From positions 47,766 to 111,765 of the forward strand of contig NZ_JAMXIC010000018.1 in assembly GCF_027587375.1 (NCBI RefSeq): a stretch of DNA of 64,000 bases, given 5' to 3'. The translations under genes were made by a program, and so were the position numbers. The stretch comes from Arthrobacter sp. B2a2-09. GTDB lineage: Bacteria; Actinomycetota; Actinomycetes; Actinomycetales; Micrococcaceae. Each line of letters begins with the position of its first letter. Within the stretch, counting starts at the first letter, position 1. This document shows positions 50,108 to 58,998 of this stretch, in pieces. The notes below the pieces were generated by a model that saw only the letters and a program-made list of their open reading frames with translations, did not search any database and was not told the origin of the DNA.

Positions 50108-50884
50108 CTACAACGGCGTGCTGGTGCTCGTCACTGGGAGAAGGCTCTGGAAATCGCCGTCGATGAGTTCGGCGTATTCTGCGTACGCCGCGACGACGGC
50201 GTCTTCCACGGTCGGTACATCCAGCTGCGGCAAGAGGTCATTCGCCGCCCCGGCGGTGGCAGGGTCCCACTCCAGGCCGAGGGCTTCATAGCTGGCAGTG
50301 AGGACTTCGCGGATGGGTGCCGAGTTCTCGACGACGATCACCGAGCTGAACAGCCATCCCCCGGAAACCACCCTCTGGGCCGTGCCGACGAGCTTGATCT
50401 GGTGTGTTGGAAAATCGGGGTCCAGGCCGTGGACGCTGAACTCACCCGGGCAGTATTCGCCGGGAATCTCCCCGACGGCGGCCTGCACGCCGACGCGGCG
50501 AAGCGCACCCGCCAGGAGCTCGCCAAAGAAGGAGAAACGGGCCTTCGCCCCGGCAATCGCGTCGGTGTGCGGCTCCACATGGTCGATCACCAAGGTGCCC
50601 CGATGGTAGGCCGCTGCCCGGCCGCCAGCCTTGCGGATCAAAGGTTCGAATCCCAGGTCCCGGCAAGCCTCGGAGGCGGCCGGGAATCCCGGCAGCTTGG
50701 CATCGCGTTGCCCGAACGCCACGGTAGGGCGGGGACGGTACAAACGAAGCGTTGGCGCCAGCAGCCCCCTGCGGGCACGGTTGAGGAGCTCGATCCCGAA
50801 GTCCAGGTCATCAGCGACGCCGAGGGATTCTTCCTGACGCACCACCGTCAGCGTGCGCTGTGTTCGGGCGATGTCCTCGACCAT
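50108..50884 (-). CDS. lipoate--protein ligase A family protein
   Basis: A 258-residue BPL/LplA-fold protein: LRLYRPRPTVAFGQRDAKLPGF near 45-66 (the RPTVAFGQ motif), LIRKAGGRAAAYHRGTLVIDHV near 83 (RxGGRAVxH-like), and HQIKLVGTAQRVVSGGWLFSSVIVVEN near 163 with the catalytic-type Lys. Such proteins attach lipoate or octanoate to E2/H domains, or are related amidotransferases. The start ATG overlaps the last base of the thioesterase stop, so the two are translationally coupled. Confidence 0.85.
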   Translation of the reverse strand: MVEDIARTQRTLTVVRQEESLGVADDLDFGIELLNRARRGLLAPTLRLYRPRPTVAFGQRDAKLPGFPAASEACRDLGFEPLIRKAGGRAAAYHRGTLVIDHVEPHTDAIAGAKARFSFFGELLAGALRRVGVQAAVGEIPGEYCPGEFSVHGLDPDFPTHQIKLVGTAQRVVSGGWLFSSVIVVENSAPIREVLTASYEALGLEWDPATAGAANDLLPQLDVPTVEDAVVAAYAEYAELIDGDFQSLLPVTSTSTPL

Positions 50885-51687
50885 CAGCTCTTCCTCAGCG
50901 TGAGGATCTGCTCAGCGCGGCCGAAAGGGCCACTGATGTCGTGAAGCACCGTGGACGTCAGGCCGATGCCGTCATTGCCAAAGGAGACCATGTTGTCCAG
51001 GCCCAGCCATTCCCCCGCAGGTTCCCGGTACATGTGGATCTGCAGGTCAAGGTTGGGGAAGATATAGCTGTTCTTTCCGGGTGAAACGCGGGCGGCGATA
51101 CCGTTGGCCGTGTCCACAAGTCCAACGAGCCTTGCGAGGTCGCGGCTGTCCGCCGCGTTGGTGAGTGGATGCTCTGTGCGGATCCAGACTTTGCCCGAGC
51201 CTGCCCGGTGTCCTTCTGCTATCCGCATTTCCAGGGACCGGATGTAGCCACCCGGCCACACACTCGCACCGTCCCACGGCTTGCATTCGTCCGGGGCCGG
51301 CATTGCGACGTCTTCTATGGCGGCGACGGCACTCGTGTCGCTGGTGGCCATGCGCCAGGCCGTGGCACGGATCGCCACGCGTCCTGCCGCCGAGAGTTCC
51401 GCCTGGATCAGTTCAATCGTTCTACCGGGGCGGACGGTGGCTGTGGTGATTTCGAATTCGCCGCCCGGGATCAAGCCCAGGATTTCGTAGCTGAGGCGGG
51501 CCATCCGGACGTCGTCGCGCGGCTCATGGCGGAGCAGGGCATCAGCCATGATGCCCGAGGCGGGCGCCATGTGCTGCTCATGCGGATTCCACGCGCCCTG
51601 GGCGTGGATGGTTGAGCGGAACCGCCCATTCCCGAGCGATTCGTAGTAGAAGTCGCCTTCCGCAAGGTCCGGAAGCTCAATACTCAA
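50884..51687 (-). CDS. thioesterase-superfamily protein (TesB-like double hotdog)
   Basis: A 267-residue two-hotdog protein: FRSTIHAQGAWNPHEQHMAPASGIMADALLRHE near 25-55 (first hotdog helix), ARLSYEILGLIPGGEFEITTATVRPGRTIELIQAELSAAGRVAIRATAWRM, then LVGLVDTANGIAARVSPGKNSYIFPNLDLQIHMYREPAGEWLGLD, the second hotdog of acyl-CoA thioesterase-II-like proteins. The frame is open far into the upstream gene, so the start is a TTG at 51687 (AAAGGG 6 nt upstream) rather than a codon inside the DedA-like gene. It forms an operon with the lipoate-ligase-like gene. Confidence 0.82.
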   Translation of the reverse strand: MSIELPDLAEGDFYYESLGNGRFRSTIHAQGAWNPHEQHMAPASGIMADALLRHEPRDDVRMARLSYEILGLIPGGEFEITTATVRPGRTIELIQAELSAAGRVAIRATAWRMATSDTSAVAAIEDVAMPAPDECKPWDGASVWPGGYIRSLEMRIAEGHRAGSGKVWIRTEHPLTNAADSRDLARLVGLVDTANGIAARVSPGKNSYIFPNLDLQIHMYREPAGEWLGLDNMVSFGNDGIGLTSTVLHDISGPFGRAEQILTLRKS

Positions 51688-51719
51688 CGCCTGCCCTTTC
51701 GCCGGTCCGGTAATGGAAC

Positions 51720-52208
51720 TCAGACCACTGTATCTTCTGGCGCCACGGCCGTCCGCCGTCGACGCCAAATGACCAGGGAGACTGCAAGTCCGGCAAGGGA
51801 AACGATCAGGAGAACGGCGGCCAAAGGGGACGCCGCCATGACAGCGAGCCAGGCATCTATCGCCGCCAGCCCGATGGTCGCGTAGACGAAGGCCCAGATG
51901 CCGGAGCCCACTACTGCGGCAGGGAGATAACGGCGGAGCGGCATTCGCGCGGCCCCCGCGGCAAGGTTGACGGCAGTTTGGAGCCCGATGGTCAGGAACG
52001 TCAGTACGACGGCGTAGGGGCCAAAGCGCTGTATCAGGGCCTGCGCTTTGCTTGCTTTGGGGCGATGCAGGGCACCAGCGAAACGCGTGCGCTCCATTCC
52101 CGCCGCTGCGGAGCGGCCGATCCAGTATGTCGCGTTGACCCGGACCATCACCACAGCGAAGAGCACCACAAGCGCCACCTCAAAGGGCAGGTCCAGGATC
52201 TGGTCCAC
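51720..52208 (-). CDS. DedA/VTT-type membrane protein
   Basis: A 162-residue membrane protein with a leading helix (PFEVALVVLFAVVMVRVNATYWIGR), an amphipathic basic stretch (RPKASKAQALIQRFGPYAVVLTFLTIG), TAVNLAAGAARMPLRRYLPAAVVGSGIWAFVYATIGLAAI (VTT-domain re-entrant region) and a C-terminal helix ending in RRRRT. This is the short form of DedA proteins, proposed phospholipid scramblases/flippases. It lies at the head of the thioesterase and ligase genes with 32 bp to the next start. Confidence 0.82.
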   Translation of the reverse strand: MDQILDLPFEVALVVLFAVVMVRVNATYWIGRSAAAGMERTRFAGALHRPKASKAQALIQRFGPYAVVLTFLTIGLQTAVNLAAGAARMPLRRYLPAAVVGSGIWAFVYATIGLAAIDAWLAVMAASPLAAVLLIVSLAGLAVSLVIWRRRRTAVAPEDTVV

Positions 52209-52279
52209 GCATGCCCTCCCCGGTCTCCTCGCAGCTAAGTCTTACCTTAGCCCAAGGCGGAAGACGGCCGGCCCTGCGG

Positions 52280-52474
52280 CTACGACCTCCCGCCTGCGCG
52301 ATCGATGGTGAAATCACCACCCGGATACAGGATGGTCTCGTGCCCATCGTCAAAACGCACGAAGTACGGCGGCGCACCATTTGCACCGCGGACTTCGATG
52401 ATCTCGCCGTGCCGGTCGGACGCCCCGACCGTTCTGCCATGAATGATGATCCGATCTCCCTGGGCTGCTTCCAC
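52280..52474 (-). CDS. DUF1918 domain protein
   Basis: A 64-residue protein matching the actinobacterial DUF1918 family: GDRIIIHGRTVGASDRHGEIIEVRG near 6-30 and PPYFVRFDDGHETILYPG near 35-52, a small beta-barrel (KOW-like) fold of unknown role. Start GTG at 52474, with GGGAGGT 8 nt upstream. Monocistronic. Confidence 0.88.
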   Translation of the reverse strand: MEAAQGDRIIIHGRTVGASDRHGEIIEVRGANGAPPYFVRFDDGHETILYPGGDFTIDRAGGRS

Positions 52475-52659
52475 AGGAACCACCTCCCAGCATTCAGATT
52501 ACGAGTGTTGGGCCGTCGTGGGAACAGTCTGCGGGCGGCTGACTGGCTGGCGGGTCGTGGGCGTCTCAGCTCCTAAATTGTCAGCCCTCCCCCATACGTT
52601 CGACAAAACGGTCGCCGAACCCGTCGCCGTACCTAGCCGCCTTAGAAGAGGGATCGCCA

Positions 52660-53811
52660 GTGCAAAGTCAAGAACTGAAACCGGAACAGACCGCGACGGC
52701 GGCAGCGGCGGCGTCGTTCACGGCGCCCCCGACGCCCACCTCCATGCCGGACTGGTACCCGGAGCTGCTTGCCAGTGTCTCCAAAGAAGTCAGCACGGGA
52801 CGTTCACGGGCCATTTCCGCAGCGAACAGGGCCTTGCTCGCTTCCTATTGGTCCATCGGACGGCAACTGGCACAGCGGGAATCAGAGCAAGGCTGGGGCT
52901 CGAAGGTCGTCACCCGCCTATCAGCGGACATCCAAACCCGGTTCCCTGGTTCCAAGGGATTCTCGCCAAGGAACCTCCGCTACATGAAGACTTTCGCTCA
53001 GGCTTGGCCGGAGTTCCCAATGTTGCAAGCGCCGCTTGCAACATTGCCCTGGTACCACCAGATCGCGCTGCTTGAGAAGCTCAACGACGCCGCGACCCGC
53101 CTCTGGTACGCAGCGGCCGCCGTCGAACACGGATGGTCGCGCAACGTTCTTGCCCATCAGATCGAAACGCGCCTCCATGAGCGCTCCGGGCAAGCAATTA
53201 CCAACTTCAAGACCACCATGATCCCGGCGGACTCGGACCTTGCCCAGCAAGCTACCAGGGACCCGTATGTGTTCGACTTCGTCGCCATGACTGACCGCCG
53301 CAATGAGCGGGAACTGGAGCTTCAACTCGTCCAGCATGTGGAGAAGTTCCTCCTGGAACTGGGCCAAGGCTTCGCCTTTGTCGGCGAGCAGGTCCGATTG
53401 GAAATCAATGGCGATGAGTTCTTCGCCGATCTCCTCTTCTATCACTTGAAGCTCCGCTGCTATGTTGTGATCGAGCTCAAAGCCGTGAAGTTCGAGCCCG
53501 GATTTGTCGGCCAGCTAGGTATGTACATGTCAGCTGTGGACGATCTTCTGGCGCATCCCGATGACAAGCCAACCGTCGGCCTCTTGCTCTGCAAGGAGAA
53601 GAACAACGTGGTGGCCGAGTACGCGCTGCGCGGAATCAACCTGCCCATCGGCGTCTCGGAATGGCAGAGCGAAATCATTGAATCGCTGCCCGAGGAACTC
53701 GCTTCAAGCCTGCCAAGCATCGAACTTCTTGAGACAGAACTGGCTGACGAACCGGCGAACGTCGCCGCCATGGGGCGTGCTTCGGCCGTAGAACCTGAAC
53801 GCAAGCTGTGA
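52660..53811 (+). CDS. DUF1016/YhcG-type PDDEXK nuclease
   Basis: A 383-residue protein with the YhcG N-terminal region (WYPELLASVSKEVSTGRSRAISAANRALLASYWSIGRQLAQRESEQGWGSKVVTRLSADIQTRFPGSKGFSPRNLRYMKTF in pieces, residues ~28-110) and the YhcG C-terminal PD-(D/E)XK nuclease domain: DPYVFDFVAMT near 205, GQGFAFVGEQVRLEINGDEFFADLLFY near 245 and VVIELKAVKF near 270 (D and ExK residues). The family's role is thought to be DNA processing or defence-linked. Start GTG at 52660, with AGAGGG 8 nt upstream. A truncated relative lies at 62801-63538. It is a single gene. Confidence 0.88.
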   Translation: MQSQELKPEQTATAAAAASFTAPPTPTSMPDWYPELLASVSKEVSTGRSRAISAANRALLASYWSIGRQLAQRESEQGWGSKVVTRLSADIQTRFPGSKGFSPRNLRYMKTFAQAWPEFPMLQAPLATLPWYHQIALLEKLNDAATRLWYAAAAVEHGWSRNVLAHQIETRLHERSGQAITNFKTTMIPADSDLAQQATRDPYVFDFVAMTDRRNERELELQLVQHVEKFLLELGQGFAFVGEQVRLEINGDEFFADLLFYHLKLRCYVVIELKAVKFEPGFVGQLGMYMSAVDDLLAHPDDKPTVGLLLCKEKNNVVAEYALRGINLPIGVSEWQSEIIESLPEELASSLPSIELLETELADEPANVAAMGRASAVEPERKL

Positions 53812-53907
53812 ATTCGGCTTCCGCCCGTTTTTTGTGTTCAACCTGCCGGATTCTAGGCGTACCCTACATTCATACGCGCCTGGGGGCCCTCGTCTCTTGG
53901 AGGAGCC

Positions 53908-55380
53908 ATGCGCTGGTTACAACAGCATTCCAAGAAGCAGGGCCGGCCCACAGGCGAGTCCCGCCGCGCACACAGCCCGAACAAGTACAAGCGGATGGTC
54001 GCCGTCCTGGGTGCCCTGCTGCTCACCGCTGGAGGCCTCGGCGGAGTCGTCGTTCCCGCACGGGCAGCAGCCCCTACCATCGTGAGTTTGACCTTCGACG
54101 ACGGCAACGGCAACCAGCTTGCCGCCGAGCAGGTGTTGAAGGCCCACGGGCTGGTGGGAACCTTCTTCATTACTACCAGCTGGATCGACACCCCGGGATA
54201 CCTCACCCAGTCGAATCTGCACACCATCGCAGGCGACGGCAACGAGATCGGCGGCCATACCGTCACGCACCCGGACCTGACCACACTCACCTCCGCAGCC
54301 GCCAGCGCTGAAATCTGCAACGGCAAGTCGACGCTGGAAAGCTGGGGATTCCAGGTGAACAACTTCGCCTATCCATTTGCCGCTGAGAACGCGTCGGTCC
54401 AAACTGACGTGAAAAACTGTGGATTTGCCAGCGGACGCGGGCTGGGCGACATCCGTTCGCCCGCAAGCTGCCCAAGCTGCCCATTCGCCGAGACCCTTCC
54501 TCCGGCAAACCCCCTGGTCACGAAGGCCCCCGACGAAGTCGACAGCACCTGGACCCTGCAGAACCTGGAGGACCTGGTCACCAACGCCGAGTCGACGGGT
54601 GGATGGCTCGAACTGACTTTCCACCACATCGCCGTCGGAACTGATCCCACGCTGACCATCAGCCCAACGCTCTTTGACACGTTCGTCACCTGGCTGGCTG
54701 CGCGGACCGCCAACGGGACCACCTCCGTCCGGACCGTCGCCCAGGCCTTGGGGCAGTCGACCACGCCGCCACCCCCACCGCCACCACCGGCGTCGAGCCC
54801 TTTCAGTGACGTCCCCAGCAATTACACGTACTTTACCGAGATCAATTGGCTCGCAACCCAAGGCATCTCTACCGGCTGGGACGAAGGAAACGGCATCAAG
54901 ACCTACCGCCCGCTGCAGCCTGTGAACCGCGACGCCATGGCGGCCTTCATGTACCGTCTCGCAGGCAGCCCCGCCTTCACGCCCCCGGCAGTTTCTCCCT
55001 TCAGCGACCTGACACCGCAGACCCCGTTCTACAAGGAAATCACTTGGCTCTCGACGCAGGGCATCTCCACCGGCTGGGACGAAGGAAACGGCATCAAGAC
55101 CTATCGCCCGCTGCAGCCTGTGAACCGCGACGCCATGGCGGCCTTCATGTACCGTCTCGCAGGCAGCCCGGCCTTCGCGGCCCCGGCGGCTTCACCGTTC
55201 GCCGACGTGACACCGCAAGCGTCGTTCTACAAGGAAATCACCTGGCTCGCGTCCACCGGAATCTCCACCGGGTGGACCGAAACGAATAAGACCGTGACGT
55301 TTCGGCCTGTGACAGCCGTCGCCCGGGATGCCATGGCGGCCTTCATGTACCGCTACAACACCCTCTTCCCGAAGAGCTGA
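53908..55380 (+). CDS. secreted polysaccharide deacetylase with three SLH repeats
   Basis: A 490-residue exported protein. Residues ~30-55 are a signal peptide (MVAVLGALLLTAGGLGGVVVPARAAA). NodB-type deacetylase domain: LTFDDGNGNQLAAEQVL near 62 (DD metal/catalytic), GNEIGGHTVTHPDL near 112 (HxxxH-type zinc motif), NFAYPFAAEN and LELTFHHIA near 238. A proline linker (PPPPPPPP near 290) joins three SLH-type repeats (SPFSDVPSNYTYF..., SPFSDLTPQTPFY..., SPFADVTPQASFY...), each ~66 residues, which anchor the enzyme to the cell wall. The first two repeats are almost identical at DNA level. SD GGAGGAG before ATG. Possible targets are peptidoglycan, chitin or capsule. Confidence 0.9.
   Translation: MRWLQQHSKKQGRPTGESRRAHSPNKYKRMVAVLGALLLTAGGLGGVVVPARAAAPTIVSLTFDDGNGNQLAAEQVLKAHGLVGTFFITTSWIDTPGYLTQSNLHTIAGDGNEIGGHTVTHPDLTTLTSAAASAEICNGKSTLESWGFQVNNFAYPFAAENASVQTDVKNCGFASGRGLGDIRSPASCPSCPFAETLPPANPLVTKAPDEVDSTWTLQNLEDLVTNAESTGGWLELTFHHIAVGTDPTLTISPTLFDTFVTWLAARTANGTTSVRTVAQALGQSTTPPPPPPPPASSPFSDVPSNYTYFTEINWLATQGISTGWDEGNGIKTYRPLQPVNRDAMAAFMYRLAGSPAFTPPAVSPFSDLTPQTPFYKEITWLSTQGISTGWDEGNGIKTYRPLQPVNRDAMAAFMYRLAGSPAFAAPAASPFADVTPQASFYKEITWLASTGISTGWTETNKTVTFRPVTAVARDAMAAFMYRYNTLFPKS
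54862..55169 (+). repeat. near-identical 110-bp direct repeats in SLH modules
   Basis: 54862-54971 and 55060-55169 differ by only about three bases and are offset by 198 bp (66 codons), one SLH module. It is a recent in-frame duplication. Confidence 0.88.
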
Positions 55381-56038
55381 CCCCGGGAAATTGCAGCTCG
55401 GGCCGGCGCTTGGCAACCTCGTCCAGAACTGAGGAAACCGCGTCCCGGACCACCGCGGCGTCACCACCAGTTTCCCGAGAGGCGTCGAGCGCCACGGTGG
55501 CGTGGCGTATAAACGCGTCCCAATCACCTCCGCCATCACCTCGGCCGTTACGGAGTGCCCGCAGGGGCGACATCAGCGCGGCGCGGCGCAGCCACTCGTC
55601 GGGTTCCTGCGCCCAACGATCCAGCACGCCGTCAGCACGCGCCCTGGGCTGCCGTTGCAGCCCGGCAATCAACGGTCCAATCACATCGACCGCGAGCGGA
55701 TCGACCAGTTCGCGCAGCCTTGCTTCGCGGACAAAACCCTCGAGGCGAGTCAGATCGGTATTCGTCAGCAGATGGACGTTGGACTGCAAAAGCACGATTG
55801 CCGCGAGCCGGCGTTCGAAAACCGGGGCCTCCCACAATTCCGAGCTCAAGGCAGTGACCTCGTCGTGCGCGAGTCCCGGGTGGCGGCGGAGGGCGTCGCG
55901 GACTGTTCCGCGGACAGCACCGACCGAGGAGCCGTAGTAGAGGAGACCGCCTCCGAGCCGTGTCTGCGCCTCGTCCGCACGGATCCAAGAGCTTTCACGG
56001 CGTAAAGCCTCATCGATAAACCCGGCGGCGTCACTCAT
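55343..56038 (-). CDS. DNA alkylation repair (AlkD-like) HEAT-repeat protein
   Basis: A 231-residue all-helical protein: YYGSSVGAVRGTVRDALRRHPGLAHDEVTALSSELWEAPVFERRLAAIVLLQ near 30-85 and a central DPLAVDVIGPLIAGL, DRWAQEPDEWLRRAALMSPLRAL near 140, the pattern of AlkD-type glycosylases that remove N3/N7-alkylated bases. The start at 56038 (ATG) was preferred over a TTG at 56056. The 3' end overlaps the SLH deacetylase gene by 38 bp, tail to tail. Confidence 0.82.
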   Translation of the reverse strand: MSDAAGFIDEALRRESSWIRADEAQTRLGGGLLYYGSSVGAVRGTVRDALRRHPGLAHDEVTALSSELWEAPVFERRLAAIVLLQSNVHLLTNTDLTRLEGFVREARLRELVDPLAVDVIGPLIAGLQRQPRARADGVLDRWAQEPDEWLRRAALMSPLRALRNGRGDGGGDWDAFIRHATVALDASRETGGDAAVVRDAVSSVLDEVAKRRPELQFPGVSSSGRGCCSGT

Positions 56039-56068
56039 GTGAACATTCTTCCGCAACAGGGTGTGGGC

Positions 56069-57043
56069 TCAGACGTACTCACCAAACCAGGCCAGCATGT
56101 CCTGCCACGCGGCTGTGGCCTGCGTTTCGTTGTACCGCTCGCTGGTGTCGTTGTGGAATGCATGGTCGACGCCGGGATAGACGGTCAGCTTGTGGCGGAC
56201 CTCGGTGGCAGCCAAGGCATCCCGGAGCGCAGGCATCGCCCCGGTGATGCGCTGGTCGAGTTCGGCGTAGACGCCAAAGACTGCCGGTTTGATGGATGGG
56301 ACTCGGTCCAGGTCGGGGGCGGGTCCGTAGAAGGCTGCCGTGGCTTTCAGACTTGGTATTTCGGTAGCGGATTGCCAGGTGATACCACCGCCAAAACAAT
56401 AGCCATTCATCGCGATTCGCTCTCCGTCAACAAAATCCAGCGATCGGAGATAGTCGAAACCCGCGGAGAAGTCGGAGACATGGCGTTCAGCTCCGGCCCG
56501 GGTAAGGGCACCGGGTACCGCATCGGCATCCAGGCTCGATGTGCCTCCTTCCCTGCTGAGAAGATCCGGGGCCAAGGCAACGTATCCGGCTCTTGCGAAA
56601 CGTCGCGCTACGTCCTGGATATGCGGGGTCAGTCCGCGGTTTTCGTGGCAAACCAGCACCGCCGGCCCCGCATCGGCGGCATCAGGCCTAGCAATGTAGG
56701 CACTGATCTCGGTTCCGCCGCTTGGGAACCGGACCGTGGCCGCCGCCAGACCGGGCGCGCCGTCCGGGATGGAAAGCGGGCTCTTCGCTCCCGGTACGGC
56801 CCCCGCAGACGGCGTAGCTGCGGGCCGGGCGGTCGAAGCCTCGGGGCTTGGCATGGGATCGGTGCTTCGCGGGACCTCATCCGGAGTACATCCGAGCTGC
56901 AGCATCGTCGAGGAGGCGGCAGCCATGCTCCCGGTGATAAACGCGAGCCGACGAATGAAGGCTCGCTGCGACATGTCTCCCGAGCGGTAGTCGTCGAAGA
57001 ATTCCTCGACCAAGTACTTTTCAAACTTCCCGAGCTGGATCAT
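56069..57043 (-). CDS. Tat-exported dienelactone-hydrolase-family lipoprotein
   Basis: A 324-residue alpha/beta hydrolase. The N-terminus has RRLAFITGSMAAASSTMLQLGC near 24-46: a twin-arginine-like signal ending in a lipobox (LQLGC), so it is probably a membrane-anchored lipoprotein after a Ser/Pro-rich linker. Catalytic residues as in dienelactone hydrolase: Cys in MNGYCFGGGITW near 205, Asp in VYAELDQRITGAM near 250, His in YPGVDHAFHND near 287. SD AGGAGG precedes the ATG at 57043. It is divergent from the RNase Z-like gene. Substrate unknown. Confidence 0.88.
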   Translation of the reverse strand: MIQLGKFEKYLVEEFFDDYRSGDMSQRAFIRRLAFITGSMAAASSTMLQLGCTPDEVPRSTDPMPSPEASTARPAATPSAGAVPGAKSPLSIPDGAPGLAAATVRFPSGGTEISAYIARPDAADAGPAVLVCHENRGLTPHIQDVARRFARAGYVALAPDLLSREGGTSSLDADAVPGALTRAGAERHVSDFSAGFDYLRSLDFVDGERIAMNGYCFGGGITWQSATEIPSLKATAAFYGPAPDLDRVPSIKPAVFGVYAELDQRITGAMPALRDALAATEVRHKLTVYPGVDHAFHNDTSERYNETQATAAWQDMLAWFGEYV

Positions 57044-57149
57044 GGAAGGCCTCCTGGGTCTGCCGCATATCTTCCTCCCAAGACGGTCACCCGGCAAGGG
57101 CACTACGGGGTGCTGGGTGTGGCTGCCAAGTAGTGAGAGACTCAGTTCC

Positions 57150-58040
57150 ATGCGCGAATTCGTGGTTCTCGGCACCGCTTCCCAGGTCCCCACCAGGACC
57201 CGCAACCACAACGGATATGTGCTCCACTGGGACGGGGAAGGCCTGCTCTTCGACCCGGGGGAAGGCACCCAGCGTCAAATGATCCAGGCCGGTGTCTCGG
57301 CCAGCCAGATCACGCGCATCTGCATCACTCATGTCCACGGCGACCACTGCCTAGGGCTTCCCGGGGTGCTTTCCCGTATGGCCCTGGATCGAGTCCCGCA
57401 TCCGGTCCACTTGCACTATCCCGCGTCCGGCGAGGATATGATCCGCGCGCTCGTTGCCGTCGCCTCCCCCGGCGTCGACCTTCGGCTGCATCCGCATGGG
57501 GGCGCAGGTGCCGTTGCCCCGGGACTGGAGGTGCGCCCGTTGTTGCATCGGATCGAGACGTACGGCTACAGGTTCGCGGAACCTGACGGCCGCAGTCTCC
57601 TTCCGGAGCGGCTGGCGGCGGCCGGGATTACCGGGCCTGAGATCAGCCTCCTTCAGCAGGACGGGAGCCTACGCGGCGTGCGCTTGGAAGATGTGAGCGT
57701 GCCGAGGCCCGGGCAGAGCTTTGCTTTCGTTATGGACACGGCGCCATGCGCCGGTGCGGAGGAACTCGCGGACGGCGTCGACCTTCTCGTGGCGGAGTCC
57801 ACTTTCAGCGACGACGACGGCGGCCTCGCCACCCAGTACCGCCACCTGACGGCCGGGCAATCGGGTGCGTTGGCTGCCACCGCCCAAGCGGGCATGCTCA
57901 TCCTTACCCATTTCTCGGCACGCTACACCGACGTCGGCCTGCTCGCTGAGCAAGCCCGCGCCCGGTCGGGCGGGATTGCGGTGATCGCAGCGAACGATTT
58001 GGACCGGATTCCCTTTCCGAAACGGCAGCGGTGGTCATAG
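57150..58040 (+). CDS. RNase Z-like MBL-fold hydrolase
   Basis: A 296-residue ElaC-type protein: LGTASQVPTRTRNHNGYVLHWDGEGLLFDPGEGTQRQM near 7-45, metal site ICITHVHGDHCLGLPGVLSRM near 58-78 (HxHxDH), FAFVMDTAPCAGAEEL near 195, LVAESTFSDDDGG near 215 and LILTHFSARYTD near 252 (HFSxRY, typical of tRNase Z). It would process the 3' end of tRNA precursors, or act as a general phosphodiesterase. ATG at 57150; no clear SD. Confidence 0.87.
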   Translation: MREFVVLGTASQVPTRTRNHNGYVLHWDGEGLLFDPGEGTQRQMIQAGVSASQITRICITHVHGDHCLGLPGVLSRMALDRVPHPVHLHYPASGEDMIRALVAVASPGVDLRLHPHGGAGAVAPGLEVRPLLHRIETYGYRFAEPDGRSLLPERLAAAGITGPEISLLQQDGSLRGVRLEDVSVPRPGQSFAFVMDTAPCAGAEELADGVDLLVAESTFSDDDGGLATQYRHLTAGQSGALAATAQAGMLILTHFSARYTDVGLLAEQARARSGGIAVIAANDLDRIPFPKRQRWS

Positions 58041-58111
58041 CTGGTGAAGTCCGAGCTGCGTGAGTCCGGCTTCGTAAGGCCGCCGCGGGTTCCGGAGTCT
58101 TCCGGGCCTAA

Positions 58112-58134
58112 AACGAGTACACGCCACTCGTTTC
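58112..58134. promoter_or_regulatory. inverted repeat behind the RNase Z-like gene
   Basis: AAACGAGT (58112-58119) and ACTCGTTT (58127-58134), 7-nt spacer, 8-bp perfect stem. Followed by T-rich sequence on neither strand; could be a weak terminator or a regulator site (candidate target of the nearby TetR protein). Confidence 0.4.
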
Positions 58135-58220
58135 AGATCGCAGGAAAAGACTGTTGAATATATGTAGGAACACATTCGGCACCTCGATAAGCTACCGGCC
58201 CTGCGGGACCGGGATAAGAC

Positions 58221-58289
58221 GGGGCCGACGGCGGGAGGGCCCCTGGAGCCCGGGGCTCGGGGCTCTCTACCCCAGACGCCGCCGGCCCC
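58221..58289. other. large GC-rich imperfect hairpin
   Basis: Arms GGGGCCGACGGCG (58221-58233) and CGCCGCCGGCCCC (58277-58289) pair with one mismatch; the inner part (GAGGGCCCC / GGGGCTC) can fold further. It lies behind the TetR stop (58327), so it may terminate that gene. The 286-bp stretch 58041-58326 has no convincing ORF. Confidence 0.45.
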
Positions 58290-58326
58290 CCAAGCTTGCT
58301 AAAGGGAATCCTTGTGTCCTGCTCAA

Positions 58327-58998
58327 TCACGCCGAAGCAGAAACTTTTCGCCGCCGGTCAGTGTGTTTCCGCGAAATCAGCCCGGCAAGTTCCTTCGGGT
58401 CTTCAGCCGAATCTTCACGCATGATGCCGGGCAGCAGGATCTCCCACATTTCCTGGATCCGGTTCATGACATCGTCCCGGCCCGTCAGAATGTTCGAAAC
58501 CATCTGGACCCCGGTGAACGAGGCAACGATGTACCGGGCCAGAGCGAGGGGCTCCACGGAAGGCCGGATTTGGCCTTCCGTTATACCTTGCTCGGCAAGC
58601 CTTGCCAGCGTGGCAATCCAGTCTTCGTAGGGACCGCGAGCAGTTTGGCCGAAAGCCGACGCTTCAAGGGTAAGCCGGATACCGGCCCGGAATATCTGGT
58701 CATTGGCCAGTTGAGTCCCAAATGCTCCGCACAGATTGATCATGGTGGTCAGTGCGGTCCCGTTCTCAGCAAGGATAGCTTCTCCCGTCCTAACGGCGAC
58801 CGCGTGCTGCTCGTCAAGGACCGCTCGGGCCAACTCGTCTTTCGACTTGAAGTGAAAGTAGAGGGCCCCCTTCGTCACCTGGGCAGCATCGGCGACCAAG
58901 GTGATGCTGGAGGTTCCGTAACCGTGCTCTGCGAAGACCTTTGCCGCCCCGGCAATAATCGTCTCACGGGTTGCTTTTGCGCGACCTTGAAGGACCAA
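58327..58998 (-). CDS. TetR-family regulator, gamma-butyrolactone-receptor-like (ScbR type)
   Basis: A 223-residue regulator. HTH: ATRETIIAGAAKVFAEHGYGTSSITLVADAAQVTKGALYFHFKSKDELARAVLDEQ, residues ~9-64, read in pieces, with VTKGALYFHFKSKDEL being the mark of ScbR/ArpA-like receptors. The ligand domain keeps a Trp in DWIATLARLAEQG near 125, where GBL receptors bind their signal. Such proteins control secondary metabolism in Streptomyces. The start is the TTG at 58998, following GAGG. Its 5' end overlaps the DUF4304 gene frame by about 120 bp. No GBL synthase is in the window. Confidence 0.82.
   Translation of the reverse strand: MVLQGRAKATRETIIAGAAKVFAEHGYGTSSITLVADAAQVTKGALYFHFKSKDELARAVLDEQHAVAVRTGEAILAENGTALTTMINLCGAFGTQLANDQIFRAGIRLTLEASAFGQTARGPYEDWIATLARLAEQGITEGQIRPSVEPLALARYIVASFTGVQMVSNILTGRDDVMNRIQEMWEILLPGIMREDSAEDPKELAGLISRKHTDRRRKVSASA

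Noticed and set aside
48578..50944. 788-codon open frame on the plus strand
   Set aside because: It is antisense to the FdhF/YdeP and ligase genes, has no recognisable domain, and long shadow frames are expected in GC-rich DNA.
58041..58326. Riboswitch or ncRNA candidate in the GC-rich hairpin region
   Set aside because: No known riboswitch core was recognised and the fold is explained as a terminator-like structure; kept only as a structural feature.
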